From Diospyros lotus (Eukaryota > Streptophyta > Magnoliopsida > Ericales > Ebenaceae), in assembly GCF_014633365.1 (NCBI RefSeq), contig NC_068352.1:26321310-26385309 (forward strand): 64,000 bases of DNA, in the 5' to 3' direction. Every line of letters starts with the position of its first letter. Positions within the stretch are counted from its first letter, which is position 1. The notes under the pieces are model-generated. The model was not told the DNA's origin, ran no database searches, and saw only the letters and a list, made by a program, of their open reading frames with translations. Made by a program: the position numbers and the translations under genes. Below are positions 1 through 9,886 of the stretch, in pieces.

Positions 1-958
1 TACCTAGTGCCTAACCTGAGGATGTGATCACCTACCGCTGATGTGACCCATCTTTTGCTTATCTCGATTGGCACGATTTGTCGCACTACGTTCCTACTTG
101 TAATATGATATTAGAACTAGGTATAGAGAATCCATCTGATGTATCTATCATACATACCTGTGCTTGCTCACATCCCCAATACTTCACAAGAACTTTCCAC
201 TGTTCTGGGTCCATCCCAGGCAGTATTTTTGACAGATGAGCCGCATCTGTCTTATGGCAACATAATGCCTCTTCAAGGTGGCTTTGTACTCTCTCCACTT
301 CTTGGAAGAATGTTGCAAGTAAATTGATCTCCATGTTATGGGTACATCAGTGTTATCCTGCAATGATACCCTTATTAGAGTATAAAAGCTTAGGGTTAGA
401 TAGCTAAGAATCAGAGACGTTATTTACTCATCAAGACCTCTTGCCAGATACGCTCCTTATATGGTTCCATCCCTGATGACCTCCAATCAATAAATGTAAG
501 GGGAACAATACTCTTTACCATCACACCTAGTTGGGTTTCCAACTTAGTTGCCATCTCCCCAACTGGTTGTCCTTCAGTATCAAATTCAATATGAATCTTT
601 TCCTTTCCCCACTTTAAAATTTGTCTTGATATTCCTTTTCCTTTTTTGGCTGTAGATGACATGGAGCTTGTACCTGCTAACACATAATAACACAATAAAT
701 TAACATTGAATTAGGAAAGAATAGTAATTTATTATTGTTCATATAAATTTTTGGTATTTACCTTGCTGACTACGTGAGTCATGGGGGTTGGATTGTGAGT
801 GGATCAAGTCCTCTTCAGGATGCTGGGGATGTGACGGGACTGGATTTGGGATTGGTTGATGGGATGGAATTGACTATGAATCATTGTGGTGTGAATCTGT
901 ACTACGTGACATGAATCCAATTGGCCAACGAGTCTGCCTCTTAGGTGCCGTTAGTGTA
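1..958 (-). pseudogene. CACTA/En-Spm type transposon protein fragment (Transposase_24-like)
   Basis: A broken minus-strand gene in at least three exon-like blocks. The first (about 958-762) ends in a good donor (CAAG|GTAAAT) but has an in-frame TAG. The second (about 690-421) reads GQPVGEMATKLETQLGVMVK followed by a VPLTFIDWR stretch. The third (about 377-86) has DPEQWKVLVKYWGCEQAQ. The pattern of G.PVG, then DW, then W..LV.YW..E.AQ is that of the plant Ptta/En/Spm family (Pfam Transposase_24), which accompanies CACTA transposons. The stop and frame breaks suggest decay. It may belong to the element ending at 6364, which has the same orientation, but the link is not shown. The other end lies outside the window. 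Confidence 0.7.
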
Positions 959-2410
959 ATTGCCTATTATTGATTTGAATGTAAAAAATAATCTGTTAGC
1001 ATATCAATTTAGGTTAAACAAAAATAACATATCAAAACATAGAAAGTTAAAAACATAAACATGTATATACCATATCTTTAAATATTATACAAGGAAGACA
1101 TATACAACTAGTATCATCAAGAGGATCAACCACATACCACACTTGTTATTCTCGATGAATATACACTAGTGATCATAATGTCCATTAATAATGATTAATA
1201 ATTAAGCATAGTGTCTATATCATATATTCCAAACAAATCATAAACGTGTATAGTGCAAGAGCAAGAGCATTTTCACAACGAAAATGACATTCCCATAATA
1301 AGTTTAATATAAATAGTTGTCAATTTAAAATGATTTTCTTGTAAAAGCTTTAGCTATTTTTCTCCTTTACTTATTAGTGCTCTCAATCACCTTTATCTCT
1401 CGAATGTGCCATCTGTCTTATATCTTAAGTTAAAATACCTTTTTGCAGCCTACATCCCTTAATCTCCTTGGCCTAGACACCATATCCAAGTTTGGTTCTT
1501 TTGTACGAGTGGCCTCCTTATCGTTGCTTTAATTTTCCCACCCTGTAAGAGTAGGTAGGTACTATACATATGACTAAAAGGTTTATTGATGTACATTAAT
1601 TTCCTGTCACACATAATTGAATTAATTTAAAACAATAAAATAGAAAATAATTATGATCTAGAAAAGAACTTCACCTTCTCATCAAATAACAATAATTCTA
1701 TACTGTTGATTACACTGTGAGAAGCAAATTTCACCATCTGAACTTTGACTGCTCAAATGATTATTTTCCATGTCTCTTTCTTAATTAGGTTTGATCTAAA
1801 AAATGTAATTAATTTTTTTTTTTGGCCATGTTAATCTTGCAACTTCAAAATTCTTAGAAGAAATTAGTTATATTAATCAATGATTAACTAACAATTGAAA
1901 ATGCAATGCAGTAGTGATATTTCTAGAAACAAAGACATATATATTAATAACAACCATTTTGTCACAAAATTCACACCAAAAGACACGTTAATTAATAAGA
2001 AGACAAATACATAGATACATGAAAATGATGTTAGATGAGTGTAGCCACATGATATGTTGTACAGCTGTTGATCAGTCACCATCAACCACACCATTCATGC
2101 TTCCACTTTCGGTGCACTCCTCAAATCCAATAAAAGATGTAATATTTACAAAATTAAACACAGGAGAAGAGAAGAAGAAAGTCTAGATCATGCCGCATGG
2201 AAAGATTTTGTGAAGTAATTTCCTTTTGATTTTTCAGAGACAGAGAACAGAATTTCATTTGTTATGATCTTTAATGTTCCAGTATTGAATTGCAGAATTA
2301 AAAGATTGAATTAGGCAAGCTCATAGTGGTGGGGTAGAAGAAAAATTTAAGAGGAAAGGAGCCTTCGATGATGTCCAGGTGCAATCTATTTCCAACTTCT
2401 TTCCAAGCCA
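959..2410. other. AT-rich intergenic DNA, no gene seen
   Basis: About 1.45 kb of AT-rich sequence. I find no coding stretch with a recognisable motif, no tRNA-like fold and no clear transposon end. One 68-codon open frame at 1888-2094 (minus) has no family resemblance and looks like chance. Confidence 0.6.
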
Positions 2411-2419
2411 TAGCTTAAA
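2411..2419. repeat. Left 9-bp target-site duplication of the Pack-MULE
   Basis: TAGCTTAAA lies directly outside the left terminal inverted repeat and recurs exactly at 4276-4284 outside the right one. Nine-bp duplications are the hallmark of Mutator-like elements. Confidence 0.85.
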
Positions 2420-2581
2420 GGATTATGCTACTTGTACAAAAAGTTTTACGGGAAGTTTTACAGAAAGAATTAAATTTTATTTTTAATTTTTTTATACTTG
2501 GATTATGCCGCTTGAGCCGTCCGCCATCGCCGCTTGCACCGCTCGCCGTCGCCCACACCACCGCCGCTCGCACCGCCGTCG

Positions 2582-2994
2582 AACATCAGGGTTGTTTGAG
2601 TCGAAGCCCATGAGCGTGGCTACATGAAACATGCCGGAGCAACCTTCAATGGCCTCATCGAAGCTCCCGTCTTCGCCCAAATCCACCTTCCACAGCGTCA
2701 AGTTGGTGTCGGCATTTGGCTACTCCATCATCGGCTTCACCTTCTTCATGTTCCCTAACATTAAACAAAAAATCATCATAGAATTGTTCTCCTTATTCTA
2801 ATTCTTCTTCCCTTTGATCCTGCTTGAATTCTTCCCATTAATGGATGGGAACTAAAACTGGTTTGTGTACCTGGGTCGCGAACGGTTGCGCGAACAGTAT
2901 GTCCGCGTTGAAGAAGCCTCATGACGAGCCACGAGCCGATGAACCTGGAAGCTCTGGTGACGCATACGGTGGCCGACGGTGGAGAAACTTCCAT
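2582..2994 (-). pseudogene. DFR: DFR-like gene head: exon 1, intron 1 and part of exon 2
   Basis: Exon 1 (2994-2871) starts [12 protein letters not shown] and holds the NADP-binding Rossmann segment [11 protein letters not shown] followed by [10 protein letters not shown] 116-bp GT-AG intron (2870-2755) in phase 1 leads to exon 2 (2754-about 2582), with [26 protein letters not shown] and FHVAT. These are ordered landmarks of dihydroflavonol 4-reductase, the anthocyanin-pathway enzyme. Damage: two glycines of the TGxxGxxG dinucleotide loop are arginine (TRASRFIGS), exon 2 has an in-frame TAG just before PNADTN, and the DFR match stops at about 2582, inside the Pack-MULE. It cannot make an active reductase. 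Anthocyanidin reductase or cinnamoyl-CoA reductase relatives are less likely alternatives. Confidence 0.82.
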
Positions 2995-3120
2995 GGCTAA
3001 AGGCTAGAGCTAAAGTTTGAAGGTGGGAATATTCGGAACAAAGATTGATAGAATTTGAGGCTAGAAATGGGGACGGTATTAGGTGACGTGATGATTTTTC
3101 TACTGTTCCTTGAGGTTGCA

Positions 3121-3127
3121 TTATATA
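3121..3127 (-). promoter_or_regulatory. TATA box of the captured DFR promoter
   Basis: On the minus strand TATATAA lies about 127 bp upstream of the DFR-like ATG at 2994, with a plausible 5' leader between. The Pack-MULE therefore seems to have taken the core promoter along with the coding head. Confidence 0.45.
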
Positions 3128-3958
3128 AACCAACAAGGGGAATGGTTCCGTTTAGAGTTGAATTACCATGTTTGTGCCCTGTGGGATTTGGTCACTGGTC
3201 ATGAAAAATTTGCAACATCCGGATATACTTGAGGCCGAATAATGTATTCAGCCTTGAATAGGAGATTACTTAGGATTGACTCATATGAATGTTTGCCACA
3301 AATGCTCAATGCATCCATTATTATTCACTATCTAGAGCAGTTGATGTAAGAATGATAGGAACAGGGGAATGGCATTGCAGTTTCTCTGGAACGCAAGAAC
3401 TTGATTTGCCATGTGATTGATTATGGACCCGATTTGGTAGTTTTCCAATAGGGCATTCAACTGCAACTGCAATTGTCGCAATTGAAACCTGAAATCATTT
3501 CACTCCTTGATTACCTTAATAATTTCTGTAACAGGGGCAACATAGATTTCCAAATTACAGGAAGTTAATTGGTTCCATTTCTTTCCCTTTCTGGGCAAAT
3601 CTAGCAGTTATAACTTCTCATTTTTTTTGTATCTGGAGCTGTCTCCCCCTCCTTCCCAGATAGAACATGAATTTTCCCTCAAAATGGAATTCATTTCCTC
3701 AAAAATTTCAATTGAGAAGTTGATAATCCAGTACCTGTTGTATTTTCAAGAATAGAATGCAGAAAACATTAACAGGGCTCTTCCTTTAATCACAGCGGGA
3801 GCACATCATCCACTTAATTATTCTTTTGAAAAGATAACAAAAGAGCCCATTTAAGAAGACAATTGCTTAAAGCCAATCGTCAAAAACAGAAAAATAGAAA
3901 GGAAAAAAAAAGGATAATTGCTTAAGCTAGCTTTTTTATTTGGTGAATGATTCAAAAT

Positions 3959-4140
3959 CTAGGTGCCAGTGACAGGGCTTTGGGAGGAATGGTCATCGAT
4001 AGGGGTTTCAAAGGAGTAGGGAAGTAATCCCTTATCCCTGCAGGTGTCAATGGCTGCTTTGAACATGTCCTCCAAGTTGTACTTGAACTTGAATCCCATT
4101 CCTATCAGCTTCTTCGACGAGAACGTCACACTTGGCCAGT
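3959..4140 (-). pseudogene. DFR: DFR-like gene tail (C-terminal about 60 codons)
   Basis: Sixty codons open without interruption and end in a TAG at 3961-3959. They contain [20 protein letters not shown] followed by [19 protein letters not shown] and a short tail, as at the C-terminus of DFR proteins. It lies upstream, on the minus strand, of the DFR head at 2994. It therefore cannot be the end of that same gene copy in normal order. The simplest reading is capture of one chromosomal segment spanning the end of one DFR gene, an intergenic spacer and the start of a neighbouring DFR gene. Upstream of 4140 the sequence turns into the element's own terminal DNA. Confidence 0.8.
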
Positions 4141-4275
4141 GAAAGAGGGAGATAGAGGGAGTGAAAAGGTGTTGGCGGGATTTCAGAAAGAAAATAAAAT
4201 AAAAAAATTAAAAATAAAATTTAATTCTTTCAGTAAAGTTTTCTGTAAAAATTTTCTGTACAAGTAGCATAATTC

Positions 4276-4284
4276 TAGCTTAAA
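4276..4284. repeat. Right 9-bp target-site duplication of the Pack-MULE
   Basis: TAGCTTAAA, identical to 2411-2419. Confidence 0.85.
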
Positions 4285-4670
4285 AGATGAGTATGGCTTC
4301 ATGGGCTGCTAAAAAATTACAATAAAAGTGTTGCTGTCCACCGACTTATAAGTAAGGAATCACATCATTTCTTTATTTTATATTCTTTTTAAAATAAAAT
4401 CATGCATGATAAATATATGTATCACTAATTAAATCGAGCAATAACTCATACAAAAATGCAATCAAACTTTAAAAAAATAAAAATAAAAACTAAAGCCCAG
4501 GAAACATTTAAAGATATGTTCGAGAAGTTAATGGTAGTAAAATTAAAATGTCTATCATAATCAGCCACCTTCACAACAGCCAGGAGCCAGCCACCTTCCA
4601 CAACAATTAGAAGGAGCTGCCAGTCAAATCAAACCTTAGCAAAATTATATATTGCCACTTTCTGCACCTT

Positions 4671-4680
4671 TTTATATATA
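4671..4680 (+). promoter_or_regulatory. TATA box of the NHL-like gene
   Basis: TTTATATATA lies about 70 bp upstream of the ATG at 4750. A CT-rich leader with a (TC)n microsatellite at 4722-4739 follows, typical of plant 5' untranslated regions. Confidence 0.55.
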
Positions 4681-4749
4681 GACTCTCCTTTCCCTCTCCC
4701 CTTACTTGGCTCTGTAAACAACTCTCTCTCTCTCTCTCGCTCTCTGGAA

Positions 4750-5154
4750 ATGTCTCAAGACTCCGAAAAATCTCCCAAACACTGCGCCAAGCAAGGGCTG
4801 AGCATAGAGAAGCACTACAAGAAACTGTTCTACACCTTCTCCACCTTCTTCCTCTCAATCCTCTCCCTCATCTTCCTGGTTTGGCTCATCTTACACCCCT
4901 CCAAGCCTCACTTCTCCCTCAAAGATGCTCAAATCTTCCAACTTACCTTCTCTGCCCCTCAACTCATCACTTCCTCCATCCAATTCACTCTCCTCTCCGA
5001 AAACCCTAAAAAGAAAGTCGCCATTTACTATGACCAACTTCAAGTCTATGCCTCTTACAAGGGCCAACATACCACTCCCACTTCTATTCCTCCTTTCTAT
5101 CAAGGCCACGAAGAGTCCAATCTTCTCTCCGCTTCCCTGGTTGGTCACCATTAA
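4750..5154 (+). pseudogene. NDR1/HIN1-like (NHL, LEA_2 family) protein, C-terminally truncated
   Basis: The 134-codon frame encodes a basic N-terminal segment and a transmembrane stretch (about residues 28-47, FSTFFLSILSLIFLVWLILH). These are followed by the start of an LEA_2 domain: KPHFSLKDAQIFQLTFSAPQ, then NPKKKVAIYYDQLQVYASYK and PPFYQGHEESN. NHL proteins are single-pass plasma-membrane proteins related to NDR1 of plant immunity and are usually about 200-230 residues. This one stops after LSASLVGHH, where family members continue for another 70 or so residues. The 5' end looks intact, with TATA box, CT leader and ATG. Downstream DNA is retrotransposon leader and LTR, so truncation by an insertion plus deletion is the likely cause. 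A functional short protein cannot be excluded. Confidence 0.78.
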
Positions 5155-5280
5155 TATCGCTATCTTTTCATTAACAGAAATGACTTTTAGGCTTAATGCA
5201 AGCTGTTTTTCAAATGGCATCATTTGAAATGTCTCTATCTATCGAAGCAACGTCCTCAGTTGGCTGGCTTTGATACCAAA
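5155..5280 (-). mobile_element. Leader piece of a Copia element with primer-binding site
   Basis: On the minus strand, TTTGGTATCAAAGCC (5280-5266) directly follows the LTR end. It resembles the initiator-tRNA-Met primer-binding site of Copia elements (TGGTATCAGAGC). The remaining leader abuts the broken NHL gene, and no gag, pol or second LTR remains. Confidence 0.6.
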
Positions 5281-5628
5281 TGTTAAGTATATTTTGTGCA
5301 AAAGCAAGGAATCTGAGAGAATAATCTATTGAATAAAATATTATGGCTTACAAGTAGCCATACAAAAGAAGTAAAACAATTAAACTGCAACCCACGTTTT
5401 TACCCACAATTGCAACCTATGTCTAACAATTCTAAAGATGTGGCAAACAACTAAAGAACAGGTCAAATGACAGCATATCCCTTAACAATAGGGATCACAA
5501 AACAGAATAAGACAAACTACTTAATAAACTAAACACTTTAACATATATTCTGTCTTTTCAAAACTTCTCTTATGTATTTTTTATTTACATTCACTTGTGA
5601 GTTGCAAATGTTACATCTGATTCTTACA
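5281..5628 (-). mobile_element. Copia-type LTR (348 bp), minus orientation
   Basis: Read on the minus strand it runs from TGTAAGAATC to ATACTTAACA, has the TG...CA ends of an LTR, and is followed at once by a tRNA-Met-like primer-binding site. It is therefore the 5' LTR of an element whose body ran leftwards and is now almost entirely deleted. Confidence 0.7.
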
Positions 5629-5824
5629 AATTTCCCTTAAAAACTTCTCATAAATTAAGATAGATTTCCACTGGTTCAACAGCCCATCAACAGTTTAATT
5701 AATTATTTGTTTGATTATAAGGTAATTTGATGATGTAATCGACTTTGTATGCATAAAATAGAATTTAATTGAATTGAAATTTTAAAAATTTGATTCAAAG
5801 AGGGTGAGAGAGACAGAGACTTAC

Positions 5825-6364
5825 CTGATGATTCAAAGAGGGCGAGGGCGAGAGTGACACAGAGGCAGTATGCAGGCAGCAACGCCGAGCGCTACTAAGC
5901 GAGCAACGAGGGCGAGAGTGACTGAGAGTGAGCGAGCGAGGTCGAGAGTGACTGAGCGTAAGCGATGGCGAGAGCGACTGAGTGTGAGTGATGGCGAGAG
6001 CGACTGAGAGTGAGCAATGGAAAGGGAGGCAGCGGCGAGAGCGAGCGAGAGAGGGTTAGGGTTTGCAGGAGGGGATTTTGGAAGAGAAGGGGGTGAGTGG
6101 AAGATTAATTTGGGCGGGGGCGCGCGGGATATATAAATCATATATCCCCGATGGTTTTTAAAATCGCCGGGGACAAGCCAACATTACCAGCGATTTAGAA
6201 AACCGCCGGTAATGGGTCAACATCACCAGCGGTTTCTAAAAACCGCCGGTAATGGTTCAAGATCCCCGGCGGTTTTGAAAACCGCCGAGGATTATGCTGT
6301 TTTCTCGACAGTTATTAAAACCGTTGAGGAAAGTTCGCTGGCAATACCCTTTTTCTTTGTAGTG
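5825..6364 (-). mobile_element. CACTA-type transposon terminus with subterminal repeats and a leader exon
   Basis: The right end at 6364, read inward on the minus strand, begins CACTACAAAGAAAAAGGG, the CACTA-superfamily terminus. It is followed by GC-rich subterminal repeats (6146-6331). Next comes a GC-rich exon-like stretch (about 6141-5825), open in one frame and ending in a strong donor (CAG|GTAAGT at 5825/5824). Non-coding or weakly coding first exons behind the subterminal repeats are common in CACTA elements. The opposite end was not found. It could lie left of position 1, in which case the Transposase_24 fragment at 1-958, the Pack-MULE and the NHL gene would all be inside one element. 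Confidence 0.75.
6146..6331. repeat. CACTA subterminal array: five imperfect GCGGTTTT/AAAACCGC palindromes
   Basis: Five units of about 27 bp lie near 6146, 6187, 6227, 6264 and 6305, spaced about 40 bp. Each pairs a GCGRTTTT-like half with an AAAACCGCC-like half. In En/Spm-like elements such subterminal repeats bind the element's DNA-binding protein. Confidence 0.75.
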
Positions 6365-7850
6365 TAGGTTGGGTTTCCATTGTAACAACTTATTCTTTGA
6401 TGAGCTTCAGTCCCATTCGCCTTGATGATTTTTCAACTAATTCTCTATTCAATCCTTTGGTTAATAGATTTGCAATATTATCTGTTGACTTCACATAGTC
6501 AATAGACATAATTCTAGTTGAGAGTAGTTGTCTAATAATATTATGTTTACGACGTATATGTCTAGACTTACCATTATACATGTTACTCTATACCTATCCA
6601 ATTGCAGATTGACTATCACAATGTATACATATTGGAGGCACAGGTTTCTGCCATATTAGAATATCCTCTAGGAAATGGCGTAGCCATTTTGCCTTTTCGC
6701 CATATTTGTCTAAGGCAATAAATTCAGATTCCATAGTAGCTCTAGCTATAACAGTCTGTTTAGAGGATTTCCATGCTATAGCTGCACCTGTAAGTGTAAA
6801 TACATATCCACTAGTAGATTTCGAGTCTTTCACATCAAATATCCAGCTCGCTTCACTATATCCTTCTAGGACAGCTGAGTATCTGGTGTAGTGCAGCCCA
6901 TAGTTATAAGTATACCGTAAGTATCTAAGTACTCTTACTATTGTTTTTCAATGGTTTGTATTTGGATTACTCATATATCAACTCAGTCTACTAACTGCAT
7001 AAGCAATATCTAGTCTAGTATAACTCATTAAATACATTAGACTTTCAATTACTCTAGAGTATTCTACTTGAGAAATACTCTCATCCCTATTCTTGGATAA
7101 TTGAAAACTAATGTCTAATGGTGTTCTAACCACACCAAAATCATTCTTGATGATTTTTTTTTCAGAATTTTGTCCACCTAATGTGACTGACTTAAAATGA
7201 GATCATATGATATTCTTGTGATTTTAACCCTTAAAATCACATCTACAAGTCTCATATCTTTCATGTCCAACTTTGAATTTAAAATATTTTTGGTAGATTT
7301 GACTATCTTATCATTACTACCAACAATGAATATATCATTTACGTAAAGACACAAAATGACATAGCCATTCCATGTGTCTTTAATATACACACTTGTCACA
7401 CTCATTGATTTTAAATTCATTAGTTATCATTACATTATCAAAATTTTCATGCCATTGCTTAGGCGCTTGTTTTAAGCCACACAATGATTTTGCCAATTTA
7501 CAGACTTTCTTTTCTTATCCCGCAACTATAAAACCCTCGGGTTATTCCATATAAATTTCTTCATCCAAATCTCCATTTAAGAAAGTTGTTTTCACATCCA
7601 TTTGATTTAATTCTAAATTTCATAGAGCTGCAATTGCAAGTATCATTTGAATGGAATTTATTCTCATTACAGGAGAATATGTATCAAAGTAATCTAGGCC
7701 TTCTCGTTACCTATAACCTTTTATCACAAGTCTAGCCTTATACTTATCAATAGAGTCATATGTTTTCATTTTCCTTTTAAATATCTACTTAAACCCTAAA
7801 GGTTTACACCCAGGTGGAAGATCTACTAGCTCCCAAGTATGATTCAGAAA
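6365..7850 (-). mobile_element. Copia element A, pol 3' part (reverse transcriptase and RNase H), decayed
   Basis: On the minus strand the sequence starts with the RT landmark NHTWELVDLPPGCKPLG (about 7840). It continues through DKYKARLV, then ILCLYVNDIFIVG (the YVDD active site here reads YVND), and the RNase H part [20 protein letters not shown]. It ends with NGKSRHIRRKHN and LLTKGLNREL to a stop at about 6390. Many stops and frame breaks interrupt it. It ends at 6365 against the CACTA terminus, so its 3' LTR is missing here. Upstream on the minus strand it is cut at 7850 by the Tat-like insertion and resumes at 17605. Confidence 0.85.
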
Positions 7851-7933
7851 TGTCTTTTTTTAAAAAAAAAAAAATAAAGCCAGGGTTATAACGTCAACCA
7901 GTTACATGTAGTAAAAACAAAAGAAGACCCGCC

Positions 7934-9886
7934 CTAAGGACCAATGGCAGGATGATCTGGCCGAGGTGAATCGGGAACCCTGCTTTGTTGCTCGGCAACT
8001 CCCTTTGCTTGATCAGCCTCGGTCGCCCTTTGAGCCCCCTCCAAAGCTTCGACTTCGACAGCTGGATCTGCCGAGTCCAGATCCACAAGTCGACCACCCA
8101 CTACCTCCTTAGAAGGGTTGCACCCAGTAAAATCCACGCCTGGGTAGAGTAATGAAGTTTGAGCCACTGTTGCATCGAAGCCCCTCAGATATTGTAGAAG
8201 AGCCTCCCTCCTTGCACAGGCCTCCAAGCGGGCAACTTCTTAGCGGGAAGCGTATAGTTTCGCCTTCAACTCCTTAATCCTCTAGTCCTGCTTGACCAGC
8301 TTCTACCGAACCTCGTCCCTCTGACCGGCCACTCTCAGATATCCAGACATTACCCTCTCCACCTCCTCATCAGCTGAAGCAGCCTGCCCATAAAGGCTAT
8401 CAGAGTCAGCCTTGGTCTTAGCCTTTCTTAATTTTGACTCCATGAATAATAGGTGAGTGGTACTGGTAGCTCGCAATTGCAACATCTTCACCCATTGATA
8501 CAACCCCTTCTCCCCAAGTGGGGCGAGCCTCTTCCGATCAGCCTCCATGAGGAGTCGATCCTAGACAAATTTCTCCGGTCGAAAGACATGGCTCCAGAGA
8601 CTCTGAGGATCTTGCTCGGCATCATCACAACCCCACAAGCCTGGTCGCGGAGCACGCATCAATCAAGGAGGCACTGACTAGCTATCAGCCTGATCTGAGC
8701 CTGACGAGCTTGCGACATCACTTAATGGATTTGAACCCGAAGGCCCTGCAGCGTCGATAGTCAGCCCAAGACCTGAAGAGTCGAGCACCTCAGTAGCTTG
8801 GTTTAGGGAGTCCGACGCGTTAGGAGCTTGACCAGAAGATCCTGGTTCAACAGTTACCTAACGTCTCTTCCGCCGGAGGGGCACTTCCTCGGCCTCTGGC
8901 GGAGAAGAAGTGCCGGTGGCAACTACGACAATCGGTTTGGCATGAATGGGGCTTTTCGGCTTCGCAACAATGACTTTTACCCTACTCGCAAGCACCCCAG
9001 ACAACACCCCGACACCTTTTTCCGCCATTTGCCTTGCCACTTCTTCCACCATCAAACCCAACACCTTTTGCCCTAAAACATAAAGTCCAGATAAGAGTTG
9101 TCATTGAAATAAAGCAAAACCCAAGCACACAGTGACAACATACCCATATACTTACCCAAGGCCCGAGGGTCCACTCCTAGTTCCACGAGCTTTGAAGATT
9201 TGAGTTGGGGGGAAAACGTGAAGGCGTCCGCTAAGGCTTAATCCTCCAGATTAAGACTCCCGTACTCCACCTCTAAAAGAGGATTTGGTTCCGATTGCTA
9301 GAATAAGGGGTATTTCTCCTTACCTTCCTTTTCCAGGAAAAAACTAAGCTCTTCCTCGCTCGAGCCCATCTTGAAGAAGCCATCCTTAAAATGTTTGAAG
9401 AATGTGGTAAAGGCCTTCAGCACCGATTTCCCTGTACGGTTAGTCAAAGAAATCTAACCACCCCAGTTGGCTCATTTCCAGTAATAGTAGTGGAAGAAGA
9501 CTGCCTTGTTAGGTTTACAGCCAAGGAACTCGACCAGTACCTTAAAGCCGTGGATGAAGCCCCAACTGTTCGAGTGCAGCTACTTCGGGGCAACATTCAT
9601 CGCCTCCAATACCAAACTCTGAAACTCGATCAGAGGAAGCCGCAACAGCAACCTCATGAATAGCACCTCGTACATATATAGAAACCCGGAGTCCGGGGCC
9701 GAATGATAGACATGTTCCTCCCGGCCACAGGGAAGGAAGAAGAGTTTTTTCCTTTGAACCTCCATTTCCCCGTTCTTCTTCTCTCCCTCTTCGCTCCAGG
9801 AGGTGATCTTCCCACTCACCACTGCCAAAGATGAATCCGTAGAGAACTTTGACATGATCCAGACAACCTTCTCGTGTACTAGTCAT
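7934..9886 (-). pseudogene. Tat-element antisense ORF (gypsy-type PF04195-like head, coiled-coil tail), decayed
   Basis: Read on the minus strand, the N-terminal part (9855-about 9390) holds REEHVYHSAPDSGFLYMYEV, an LHSNSWGFIHGF segment after a stop, and KPNKAVFFHYY. This resembles the plant 'putative gypsy type transposon' domain (PF04195), which is also seen in the ORF at 60128-62406. A charged, helix-forming tail follows (8548-8303, then 8227-7934, with QYLRGFDATVAQ and LLYPGVDF). Several stops and frame changes show it is dead. It runs opposite to the inferred direction of its carrier element. Function of this ORF family is unknown. Confidence 0.6.

Larger units (their letters stand above)
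2420..4275. mobile_element. Pack-MULE (non-autonomous Mutator-like element) carrying DFR gene pieces
   Basis: The 1856-bp element has terminal inverted repeats of roughly 80 bp: about 2420-2500 against 4198-4275. The outermost 19 bp differ at one site (GRATTATGCTACTTGTACA). It is flanked by a perfect 9-bp duplication, TAGCTTAAA. The interior has no transposase. Instead it carries two minus-strand pieces of dihydroflavonol 4-reductase-like genes: a C-terminal tail (3959-4140) and a promoter-to-exon-2 head (2582-about 3130). TIRs, 9-bp duplication and host gene fragments define a Pack-MULE. The GC-rich stretch at about 2510-2580 is unlike either DFR piece and may be a third captured fragment. 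A mobilising autonomous MULE must lie elsewhere. Confidence 0.85.

Noticed and set aside
5833..6141. 102-codon minus-strand frame rich in Ser, Pro and Leu
   Set aside because: Kept only as a probable leader exon of the CACTA element; composition is repeat-driven (CTCTCGC-type) and it has no protein motif.
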